Shown here: positions 1 through 4,996 of the stretch, one piece after another
Layout: every line of letters starts with the position of its first letter
Position numbering within the stretch: position 1 is the stretch's first letter
NCBI GenBank assembly: GCA_937997605.1
Contig: CALLFD010000411.1
Span: forward strand, 1 to 5,283
Reading direction: 5' to 3'
Length of the DNA: 5,283 bases
Origin: an uncultured Collinsella sp.
GTDB lineage: Bacteria > Actinomycetota > Coriobacteriia > Coriobacteriales > Coriobacteriaceae
The notes under the pieces: generated by a model
What the model saw: only the letters and a program-made list of their open reading frames with translations
Told to the model about the DNA's origin: nothing
The model's database searches: none
Made by a program: the position numbers and the translations under genes

Positions 1-1697
1 AAGATGACCGTGCCGGCCTTCTTGATAAAGGCCCAGCAGCGCTCCCACACGTGCAGCGCCCAAGAGCGAATCGCCGGGAAGTGGTAAGCAGGAAGCTCCA
101 TAACGAACGGCGTCGGGCGGCCGGCGAAGAGCTTGGTCTTCTTGAGCATGAGGCCCGAGGCGATGACGGCAAAGACGCCCAGGAAGTAGAAGAGCGGGCT
201 GATCCACGCGGCGGTGGTGGAAGAATCGCCGATGATGGAACCCATGAGCAGGGCAATAATCGGCAGCTTGGCGCCACAGGGAATGAACGTGGTGGTCATG
301 ACCGTCATGCGGCGGTCCTTCTCGTTCTCGATGGTCTTGGTGGCCATGACGCCGGGGACGCCGCAGCCCGAGGACACGAGCATGGGGATGAAGGACTTAC
401 CGGACAGGCCAAACCGGCGGAACACGCGGTCCATGATGAAGGCAACGCGGGCCATGTAGCCGCAGTCCTCCAGGAAGGACAGCATCACAAAAAGCAGGAA
501 CATCTGCGGCACAAAGCCGAAGATGGCGCCCAGGCCGCCGACGATACCGTCACAGACGAGCGAATCGACCAGGCCACCGTCCTCGGTGCCACCCGCCACA
601 AGCGCGTCGTGGACCATGGTGGTAATACCCGGAACATACGGGCCATACTGCGCCGGGTCGACCGAGTCAGCGTCGTCACCCGCGGCCTCGACAGCCTCAT
701 CGTAGGCGTCGCGGCCCTGGCCGAGCACATACCAACCGTCGGTACCAAAGAGCTGGTCGTTGGTGAAGTCGGTCACCGTGCCGCCCAAGGTAGAAACGGC
801 GATGTAGTACACGCAGAACATGATGACGACAAAGATCGGCAGGCCCAGAATACGGTTGGTAACCACGCGGTCGATCTTCTCGGAGGTGCTCATCTTGGCC
901 GGGGCCTTGGTGAGGCACTCGTCGATGATGTGCGCGATTACGCCGTAGCGCTCACCGGTGATGATGGACTCGGCGTCGTCATCGCAATCCTGCTCGCACT
1001 GGGCGACCAGCTGCTCTACGCGAGCAGCCTTCTCCTTAGTGAGGTTGATGAGCTTGCAGGCGTCCGCGTCGCGCTCAAACAGCTTGACAGCGTAGTAGCG
1101 GCGCTTGTTGGCGGGAACGCTCGCCGGCAGGTTGTTCTCGATGTGGTCCAGAACGTCCTCGATGGAGGAGTCGAACTTGTGCTCCGGCACCTGGCCCTTG
1201 GAAGCGGCGGACTTCTTAACCTGCTCGAACAGCTCCTTGATACCCTTGTTCTTAAGAGCCGAGATCATCATGACCGGGCAGCCGAGCTTCTTGGACAGCT
1301 TGTCGGTGTCGATCTTGTCACCGTTCTTCTCGACCAAGTCGGCCATGTTGAGGGCAACGACCACGGGCAGGCCGGTCTCGATAACCTGAAGCGCCAGGTA
1401 CAGGTTGCGCTCGAGGTTGGTGGCATCGACGACTTGGACGACAACGTCGGGCTCGCCGCTCATGAGGTAATCGCGCGAGCATTGCTCCTCGGGGCTGTAG
1501 GGGGAAAGCGAGTAGATGCCAGGGAGGTCCGTAATGGTAACGTTCTTGTCGCTTAGGAGCTTGGCCTCCTTTTTCTCAACCGTGACGCCGGGCCAGTTGC
1601 CAACGTAGCCGTTGGCGCCGGTGATCAGGTTGAAAAGCGTGGTCTTGCCGCAGTTGGGGTTACCCGCCAGCGCGACATGGATCTGAGAATCCGCCAT
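1..1697 (-). CDS. feoB: Ferrous iron transport protein B, 3' end cut by window edge
   Basis: Inner-membrane Fe2+ transporter with an N-terminal GTPase domain. I translated the minus strand from the ATG at 1697; 565 codons are visible and the frame stays open at the left edge. G motifs: G1 GNPNCGKTT (residues 12-20), G2 Thr39 in GVTVEKK, G3 DLPG (57-60), G4 NMAD (117-120), G5 SALKN (146-150). A helical regulatory segment follows, then a first membrane helix near 283-304, an acidic extracytoplasmic loop near 310-360, and further helices. The Gate-type segment SSGCGVPG (442-449) and FIPCGAKLP (471-479) carry the conserved Cys445 and Cys474. The visible end, FIKKAGTVI, is where the second Gate region normally begins, so roughly the last 100-200 residues are missing. 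The start is supported by GGAAGAAGGA just upstream and by the usual distance from start to G1. It lies 123 bp downstream of a feoA, possibly with its own promoter and operator. Family call is secure. Confidence 0.97.
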   Translation of the reverse strand, partial: MADSQIHVALAGNPNCGKTTLFNLITGANGYVGNWPGVTVEKKEAKLLSDKNVTITDLPGIYSLSPYSPEEQCSRDYLMSGEPDVVVQVVDATNLERNLYLALQVIETGLPVVVALNMADLVEKNGDKIDTDKLSKKLGCPVMMISALKNKGIKELFEQVKKSAASKGQVPEHKFDSSIEDVLDHIENNLPASVPANKRRYYAVKLFERDADACKLINLTKEKAARVEQLVAQCEQDCDDDAESIITGERYGVIAHIIDECLTKAPAKMSTSEKIDRVVTNRILGLPIFVVIMFCVYYIAVSTLGGTVTDFTNDQLFGTDGWYVLGQGRDAYDEAVEAAGDDADSVDPAQYGPYVPGITTMVHDALVAGGTEDGGLVDSLVCDGIVGGLGAIFGFVPQMFLLFVMLSFLEDCGYMARVAFIMDRVFRRFGLSGKSFIPMLVSSGCGVPGVMATKTIENEKDRRMTVMTTTFIPCGAKLPIIALLMGSIIGDSSTTAAWISPLFYFLGVFAVIASGLMLKKTKLFAGRPTPFVMELPAYHFPAIRSWALHVWERCWAFIKKAGTVI

Positions 1698-1717
1698 TCA
1701 ATCCTTCTTCCTTGTGT

Positions 1718-1743
1718 GCCTGCGCTGCTTTCTCCGCGCAGGC
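1718..1743 (-). promoter_or_regulatory. Perfect 8-bp hairpin in the feoB leader
   Basis: Plus-strand arms GCCTGCGC (1718-1725) and GCGCAGGC (1736-1743) are perfect reverse complements around a 10-base loop. No T-run follows on either strand, so it is not a standard terminator. It sits about 20 bases upstream of the feoB start, next to the purine-rich ribosome binding region. It could affect translation or mRNA processing; the role is unknown. Confidence 0.45.
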
Positions 1744-1746
1744 TGG

Positions 1747-1774
1747 ATAATGTGCTTCAAAGTTGCAGCATCAA
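1747..1774 (-). promoter_or_regulatory. Possible feoB promoter
   Basis: On the minus strand TTGATG (1769-1774) is followed after 16 bases by CATTAT (1747-1752); each matches four of six sigma70 consensus bases. The -35 overlaps the end of the dyad at 1773-1792, a layout that would suit repression. The hexamers are weak, and feoB may simply be read through from the feoA genes. Confidence 0.25.
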
Positions 1775-1792
1775 GTTAGAAATACCTAACTT
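1773..1792. promoter_or_regulatory. Perfect dyad AAGTTAG-N6-CTAACTT, putative metal-repressor operator
   Basis: Arms AAGTTAG (1773-1779) and CTAACTT (1786-1792) are exact reverse complements with a six-base spacer, about 75 bp upstream of feoB. The same half-site recurs with the same spacing upstream of the first feoA (2370-2389). The half-site resembles the TTAGGTTAG half of DtxR/IdeR iron boxes, but the six-base spacing is not the canonical one, so the regulator family is an inference. An RNA stem with a six-base loop is the alternative reading. Confidence 0.5.
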
Positions 1793-1820
1793 TATCTGCA
1801 GAAATATACACCGCGAGCCC

Positions 1821-2042
1821 TTACTGGACCTCGACGACGGCGGCCTCCTCCTTGCGGATGGAAAGCTCGTAGCCGCGCACGTTGATCTCGACCGGATCAC
1901 CGAGCGGTGCAACCTTCACGACCTTGAACGAAGTGCCCTTGATGAGCCCCAGGTCCATAAGGTGGCGGCGAAGCGCACCCTCACCGTGAAGCTTGACGAT
2001 AGTGGAGCTCTCGCCCACCTTAACGTCACCCAACGTCTTCAT
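1821..2042 (-). CDS. feoA: FeoA family ferrous iron transport protein (second feoA)
   Basis: Small cytosolic SH3-like protein of 73 residues that supports FeoB-mediated Fe2+ uptake, probably by contacting the transporter. Family signature: MKTLGDVKVGES at the start, the central RRHLMDLGLIKGT segment (FeoA pattern R-L-x-x-LG-x-x-x-G), and the C-terminal GDPVEINVRGYELSIRKEEA, where FeoA proteins read DP-x-x-x-x-x-x-G-x-x-x-x-L-R-x-x-E-A. Length is normal for the family. The ATG at 2042 is preceded by AAAGGGGG with eight bases of spacing, a strong ribosome binding site. It starts 40 bp after the stop of the upstream feoA and ends 123 bp before feoB, so it most likely belongs to one feo transcript. 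It is the more canonical of the two FeoA copies. Confidence 0.93.
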   Translation of the reverse strand: MKTLGDVKVGESSTIVKLHGEGALRRHLMDLGLIKGTSFKVVKVAPLGDPVEINVRGYELSIRKEEAAVVEVQ

Positions 2043-2082
2043 TTACTTGTCCCCCTTTCAGTACTTGCAAAAATACCGTCGT

Positions 2083-2325
2083 CTAGGCGACGGTCATGAT
2101 GTGCATGGCCACTTTGGAATCGATACCAAAGCGGGCACCCAGCACGGTAACGATGATGTTGGCGCCACTCGAGCTCACTACGTGAATCTCATTGCCTTCG
2201 ACAAAACCGAGGTCCTTGAGATGGTGCTTCATGTCCTCATTGCCCTTTACACGAGACACGCGCACGGTTTCGCCCGCTTTTACCATCGAAAGCGGCATTG
2301 CCGGCATCTGCGGTCCGCAAGACAT
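2083..2325 (-). CDS. feoA: FeoA family ferrous iron transport protein (first feoA, divergent type)
   Basis: An 80-residue FeoA-domain protein and the first gene of the feo cluster. The core is recognisable: MVKAGETVRVSRVKGN, then the MKHHLKDLGFVEGNEI segment (compare RRHLMDLGLIKGT in the neighbour), then an SH3-like tail ending GIDSKVAMHIMTVA. It lacks the DP and L-R-x-x-E-A residues of the neighbouring FeoA and belongs to the second FeoA type found in tandem pairs in gut Clostridia and relatives (from memory). An extra N-terminus MSCGPQMPAMPLS carries a Cys at position 3. The start at 2325 is chosen because AGGAG lies six bases upstream; the internal ATGs have no comparable site. It may partner FeoB or the other FeoA; the division of labour is unknown. 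Two operator-like dyads lie upstream. Confidence 0.88.
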   Translation of the reverse strand: MSCGPQMPAMPLSMVKAGETVRVSRVKGNEDMKHHLKDLGFVEGNEIHVVSSSGANIIVTVLGARFGIDSKVAMHIMTVA

Positions 2326-2369
2326 GAGTGGCTCCTAACGTCAGTTCGTCCTTCACATCGACATGGTAA

Positions 2370-2389
2370 AAGTTAGCCACATCTATGTT
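2370..2389. promoter_or_regulatory. Operator-like dyad upstream of feoA (site 2)
   Basis: AAGTTAG (2370-2376), six bases, then CTATGTT (2383-2389). Against the perfect dyad in front of feoB it keeps the whole first arm and five of seven bases of the second, at identical spacing. It lies about 45 bp upstream of the first feoA start, where a repressor would block transcription. The site is visible; the binding protein is inferred (DtxR/IdeR/MntR-like). Confidence 0.45.
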
Positions 2390-2399
2390 CGCTTTAGTA

Positions 2400-2419
2400 A
2401 ACTAACACGTGGTTAACTT
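2400..2419. promoter_or_regulatory. Weaker operator-like dyad upstream of feoA (site 3)
   Basis: AACTAAC (2400-2406), six bases, then TTAACTT (2413-2419): four and six of seven matches to the arms of the feoB-proximal dyad. Its centre is 30 bp from that of site 2, about three helical turns, so proteins on both would face the same side of the DNA. The outer halves of sites 2 and 3 also form a 13-base inverted repeat with one mismatch (2368-2380 with 2409-2421). No convincing sigma70 promoter could be assigned here. Confidence 0.3.
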
Positions 2420-2462
2420 TTTGGAAAGGGTCCCCATTCAGATTTCGAAAAAGTTTCCTATA

Positions 2463-2504
2463 CGAAACAAAAGAAGCACCACAAAGACCATCTCTTTGCG
2501 GTGC
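2463..2504 (-). terminator. Rho-independent terminator of the hpr gene
   Basis: Arms at 2476-2487 and 2493-2504 pair over 12 positions around a five-base loop. The one non-Watson-Crick position is G-U in minus-strand RNA but A-C in plus-strand RNA, which sets the direction. On the minus strand the stem is followed by TTCTTTTGTTT. It is 57 bp beyond the hpr stop and separates hpr from the feo promoter region. Confidence 0.85.
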
Positions 2505-2522
2505 CTTGTCATACCAATTTAT

Positions 2523-2550
2523 GCAACAAAGGGGACTGTCCCCTTGTCAC
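2523..2550. repeat. REP-like palindrome around GGGGACTGTCCCC
   Basis: AAGGGGA (2529-2535), CTG, TCCCCTT (2539-2545) is a perfect 7-bp inverted repeat. The flanks continue the symmetry imperfectly: TGCAACAAAGGGGAC on one side and, read from the other strand, TGTGACAAGGGGAC, with one extra A. It lies between the hpr stop and its terminator and has no T-run of its own. The shape suits a dispersed extragenic palindrome, but only one copy is in the window, so repetitiveness is unproven. Confidence 0.45.
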
Positions 2551-2560
2551 ATTGATGCGC

Positions 2561-2809
2561 TTAGAGCGAGAGGTTTCTGATCGACGTGACGCAGGAGGCC
2601 TCATCCACGCCCGAAACGCGGAACACGACGTCTTCGCCACATTCGCCGCAGAGTGCCATGAGCCCTATAACGTCGCGGCCATCGGTGTAGCGGTCACCAA
2701 TCGAAACCGACACGTCACTACGGTGCTTGGCAATGATGTCATAGAGCAGCGCAACCGGGCGGGCATGTAATCCCAACGGATCTTTAATCGTCTTCGTAAA
2801 CTCGACCAT
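2561..2809 (-). CDS. HPr-family phosphocarrier protein
   Basis: An 82-residue protein of the PTS HPr family; classic HPr accepts a phosphate from enzyme I on His15 and passes it to sugar-specific EIIA domains in the cytosol. The motif LGLHARP puts the phosphorylatable histidine exactly at residue 15 when the ATG at 2809 is used, with Arg17 and Pro18 in place. GGGAGGGG just upstream of that ATG supports the start; a start 15 codons earlier (2854) would add MAGFCRPMCDVAGGD, foreign to the family. The regulatory segment around position 46 reads RDVIGLMAL, with Asp46 where most HPr have Ser46. The following loop reads LCGECGED with Cys54 and Cys57, unlike typical HPr. No enzyme I gene is adjacent; terminators on both sides suggest a monocistronic unit. 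It could be the general HPr (ptsH) or a specialised paralogue, so no symbol is given. Confidence 0.93.
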   Translation of the reverse strand: MVEFTKTIKDPLGLHARPVALLYDIIAKHRSDVSVSIGDRYTDGRDVIGLMALCGECGEDVVFRVSGVDEASCVTSIRNLSL

Positions 2810-2820
2810 GTCCCCTCCCG
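2810..2820 (-). promoter_or_regulatory. Ribosome binding site that fixes the hpr start
   Basis: The minus strand reads GGGAGGGGAC directly before the ATG at 2809. It places translation at the residue that gives His15 numbering and rules against the longer open frame starting at 2854. Confidence 0.75.
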
Positions 2821-2863
2821 CGACATCGCACATCGGCCGGCAAAACCCAGCCACGTGGTAGTT

Positions 2864-2869
2864 ATTGTA
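2864..2869 (-). promoter_or_regulatory. Possible -10 element of the hpr promoter
   Basis: TACAAT on the minus strand, 54 bases upstream of the hpr start and just after the aspS terminator, matches five of six consensus -10 bases. No clear -35 lies 16-18 bases upstream. The palindrome CCACGTGG (2851-2858) falls at the predicted transcription start. Confidence 0.3.
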
Positions 2870-2894
2870 CGTTACCGGCGCACCCCCGTCCCAT

Positions 2895-2929
2895 AAAAAA
2901 CGAGGGAAGGAGCGCGTCCTTCCCTCGTT
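2895..2929 (-). terminator. Strong rho-independent terminator of aspS
   Basis: Perfect 13-bp stem (2899-2911 with 2917-2929) with loop GCGCG, followed on the minus strand by six T residues (2895-2900). It lies 23 bp beyond the aspS stop. There is no T-run on the plus-strand side, so it acts on minus-strand transcripts and insulates hpr from aspS. Confidence 0.95.
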
Positions 2930-2952
2930 ACAGGCAATATGTAGCCGCTTGC

Positions 2953-4740
2953 CTACATCAGGCGCAGGCTGACGTCCTTGAGCTGGGCGCCACTAACGGC
3001 ACTCGGAGCGCCCGACATGAGGTCGGAGCCGCTGGCCGTCTTGGGGAACGCCATGACATCGCGGATGGAGTCGGAACCGGTGAGCAGCATGCACACGCGA
3101 TCCAGGCCCAAAGCGAAACCGCCCATCGGGGGCGCACCAAACTTGAGAGCCTCCATGAGGAAGCCGAACTGAGACTCGGCACGCTCCTCGGTAAAGCCCA
3201 GGAGCTTGAGCATGGACATCTGCATCTCGGCGTTGTGGATACGCATACCGCCGCCGCCGGCCTCAAAGCCGTCCATGACAAAGTCGTAGGTGCAAGAACC
3301 GGCTGCCAACGGGTCGGCCTCGATCTTGGCGATGTCGGTCTCGGTCGGCAGGGTGAAGGGCTGGTGCTCGGCGGCATAGGCCTTGCGGTCCTCATCCCAG
3401 TGGAACAGCGGGAAGTTGACGACCCACAGGAAGTCGTGACCCTCACGCTTGATCTCGAGTGCGTTGGCCATGTGGGAACGCATGCCGCCCAGGATCTCGT
3501 CAGAGAGCAGGCGCGGACCGGCGGCAAACATCACAAGGTCGCCGGGCTCGACGTCCATGCGCTCGCGCAGAGCCGCCATCTCCTCGTCCGAGAAAAACTT
3601 GACGATGGGGCTGTTGATGGAGCCGTCCTCGCGGAAAGCGATCCAGGCCAGACCCTTGGCGCCAAACGTGGAGGCCACACCGGCAAGCTTATCGATCTTG
3701 GCACGTGCCCAGGCACCGGCGCCCTTGGCGTTGATGGCCTTGACGACAGAACCCTCCTCGTTTGCGGCGGTCGCAAAGACCTTGAACTTGGAGTTGGCAA
3801 AGATGTCGGTCAGGTCGACCAGGTGCATGCCATAGCGGGTATCGGGCTTGTCGGAGCCATAGGTGTCCATGGCCTCCCAGTAGTCCATGCGGCGCAGCGG
3901 CGTGGGCATCTCGACACCCATGCGACCGAAGGCATCGGCAAGAACCTCCTCGAGCGCGCTCATGACATCGTTCTGGTCCACGAAGGACATCTCGATATCG
4001 ACCTGGGTGAACTCGGGCTGACGGTCGGCACGCAGGTCCTCGTCGCGAAAGCACTTGGCAACCTGGTAGTAGCGCTCGACGCCACCGACCATGAGCAGCT
4101 GCTTCAGGAGCTGCGGGGACTGCGGCAGGGCGTAGAAGTTGCCCGGCTGAATACGGCTGGGAACGATGAAGTCGCGGGCGCCCTCGGGCGTGGACTTAAA
4201 CAGGGAGGGCGTCTCGACCTCCATGAACTCACGGTTGTGCAGCGCCTCGCGAATGGCAAAGGTGAAGTCGGAGCGCAACTTGAGGTTGGCCATCATCTCG
4301 GGACGACGGAGGTCCAGATAGCGATAGCGCAGACGGGTGTCCTCGCTGGTCTCGATGCCGTCCTCGATCTGGAACGGCGGGGTGACGGACGTGTTGAGCA
4401 CCTCGGCGTGGTCAGTCAGGACCTCGATCTCGCCGGTCGCGAGCTTGGCGTTGGTAGTCTCCTCGCCACGGGAGCGCACGACGCCGTGGATCTTGATGGG
4501 CCACTCGGGACGCATGGTCTCGGCGATCTTAAAGGCGTCGCCGTCGGAGTGCTCGGGGTCGAAGGTGAGCTGCGTGATGCCCTCGCGGTCGCGAAGGTCG
4601 CAGAAGATAAGGCCGCCGTGGTCGCGGCGACGGCTCACCCAACCGGTGAGGGTGACCTCTTCGCCCACGTTCTCGCGGCGAAGCTCGCCGCAGGTGCGGG
4701 TGTGCATGGAATGCTCATCGATGGGACGGGTCTGGCTCAT
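2953..4740 (-). CDS. aspS: Aspartyl-tRNA synthetase, probably non-discriminating
   Basis: Cytosolic class IIb synthetase charging tRNA with aspartate. 595 residues, the usual length of bacterial AspRS, intact. N-terminal OB-fold anticodon-binding domain (about 12-120) with GWVSRRRDHGG and DLRDREG; class II catalytic core with the PQSPQLLKQ segment (206-214), motif 2 FRDEDLRADRQPEFTQVD (231-248, ATP-contacting Arg232), a bacterial GAD-type insertion (about 300-430), EHQPFT (458-463), GGGGMRIHN (495-503) and motif 3 GFALGLDRVCMLL (541-553, Arg548). His41 in RRRDHGG is typical of non-discriminating AspRS, which also make Asp-tRNA(Asn) for GatCAB; discriminating enzymes such as that of E. coli have Leu there. 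The ATG at 4740 has AAGGAGG nine bases upstream; Met12 would be closer to the E. coli start but lacks such a site. It ends just before a strong terminator and is divergent from serB. Confidence 0.98.
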   Translation of the reverse strand: MSQTRPIDEHSMHTRTCGELRRENVGEEVTLTGWVSRRRDHGGLIFCDLRDREGITQLTFDPEHSDGDAFKIAETMRPEWPIKIHGVVRSRGEETTNAKLATGEIEVLTDHAEVLNTSVTPPFQIEDGIETSEDTRLRYRYLDLRRPEMMANLKLRSDFTFAIREALHNREFMEVETPSLFKSTPEGARDFIVPSRIQPGNFYALPQSPQLLKQLLMVGGVERYYQVAKCFRDEDLRADRQPEFTQVDIEMSFVDQNDVMSALEEVLADAFGRMGVEMPTPLRRMDYWEAMDTYGSDKPDTRYGMHLVDLTDIFANSKFKVFATAANEEGSVVKAINAKGAGAWARAKIDKLAGVASTFGAKGLAWIAFREDGSINSPIVKFFSDEEMAALRERMDVEPGDLVMFAAGPRLLSDEILGGMRSHMANALEIKREGHDFLWVVNFPLFHWDEDRKAYAAEHQPFTLPTETDIAKIEADPLAAGSCTYDFVMDGFEAGGGGMRIHNAEMQMSMLKLLGFTEERAESQFGFLMEALKFGAPPMGGFALGLDRVCMLLTGSDSIRDVMAFPKTASGSDLMSGAPSAVSGAQLKDVSLRLM

Positions 4741-4761
4741 ACCAGTGATCCTCCTTTATGG

Positions 4762-4803
4762 ATCTGTGCCGCCCCGTGTCGTTCCGGGCGGCGTCGTACA
4801 GAT
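4762..4803 (-). promoter_or_regulatory. Hairpin adjoining the aspS ribosome binding site
   Basis: Two nested perfect stems: ATCTGT (4762-4767) with ACAGAT (4798-4803), and GCCGCCC (4768-4774) with GGGCGGC (4786-4792), giving 13 bp with a one-sided five-base bulge (4793-4797) and an 11-base loop. It ends four bases from the AAAGGAGGA sequence of aspS. No T-run follows, and T-box hallmarks such as a TGGN bulge sequence followed by a terminator are absent. It probably acts, if at all, on translation or mRNA stability. Confidence 0.5.
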
Positions 4804-4916
4804 TTGCCCAGCCTGCGTAAACCGCGCAGCCGGACATGGCGTTCTATCTTATCGCACCTGTGTCGATGTGCCGCGAAAAAGTAACTCTTGCCCAAAGACT
4901 TGACGGAGACGAAACA

Positions 4917-4961
4917 ATTGACGCACCGTGGCCGTCGCCGACGCGCGCCACGTGCGACAAT
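4917..4961. promoter_or_regulatory. Long imperfect inverted repeat upstream of serB
   Basis: ATTG-A-CGCAC-C-GTGGC (4917-4932) pairs with GCCACGTGCG-A-CAAT (4947-4961): fourteen base pairs with one A-A mismatch and one bulged C, around a 14-base GC-rich centre containing GTCG/CGAC. It lies 35 bp before the serB start. As DNA the outer arms read TTGACGCAC and TTGTCGCAC, so it may be an operator; as RNA it would be a stable hairpin in the serB leader. It has no T-run. Confidence 0.45.
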
Positions 4962-4996
4962 GTGCCCCAATACAACTGCACTCGGAAAGGCCCGCC

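Larger units (their letters stand above)
4741..4996. other. Divergent aspS-serB intergenic region
   Basis: 256 bp between two divergent starts. From the aspS side it holds the AAAGGAGG ribosome binding site (4749-4757), a large hairpin (4762-4803), a small CTGCG/CGCAG stem (4813-4829), and a weak minus-strand -10-like TAAGAT (4846-4851) with no good -35. From the serB side it holds two TTGACG hexamers (4900-4905, 4918-4923) without a well-placed -10, and a long dyad (4917-4961). Neither promoter could be assigned with confidence. No tRNA and no convincing small gene was seen. Confidence 0.6.

Noticed and set aside
51..1556. Long plus-strand open frame of 501 codons
   Set aside because: It lies antisense to feoB. 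Its protein is low-complexity and rich in His, Gly, Asp and Val, as expected for the reverse strand of a GC-rich gene, while the minus strand encodes all FeoB GTPase motifs.
1677..2376. Plus-strand open frames across the feoA genes
   Set aside because: They overlap two recognisable FeoA genes on the other strand, have no family resemblance and no ribosome binding site.
2431..2467. Short inverted repeats GTTTC/GAAAC and TTTCGAAA near the hpr terminator
   Set aside because: Five to eight base symmetries in AT-rich sequence are expected by chance and align with no promoter or gene.
2501..2770. Plus-strand open frame antisense to hpr
   Set aside because: It begins inside the terminator stem and is opposite a clear HPr gene.
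2810..2854. Longer HPr start adding 15 residues
   Set aside because: The shorter start has a strong ribosome binding site and places the active histidine at residue 15; the extension also begins at the likely transcription start.
4762..4830. T-box riboswitch in the aspS leader
   Set aside because: No T-box consensus, no TGGN bulge and no terminator with a T-run are present; only simple hairpins are seen.
3235..4884. Long plus-strand open frame of 549 codons
   Set aside because: Antisense shadow of aspS with the same composition bias. The minus-strand frame carries every class II synthetase motif.
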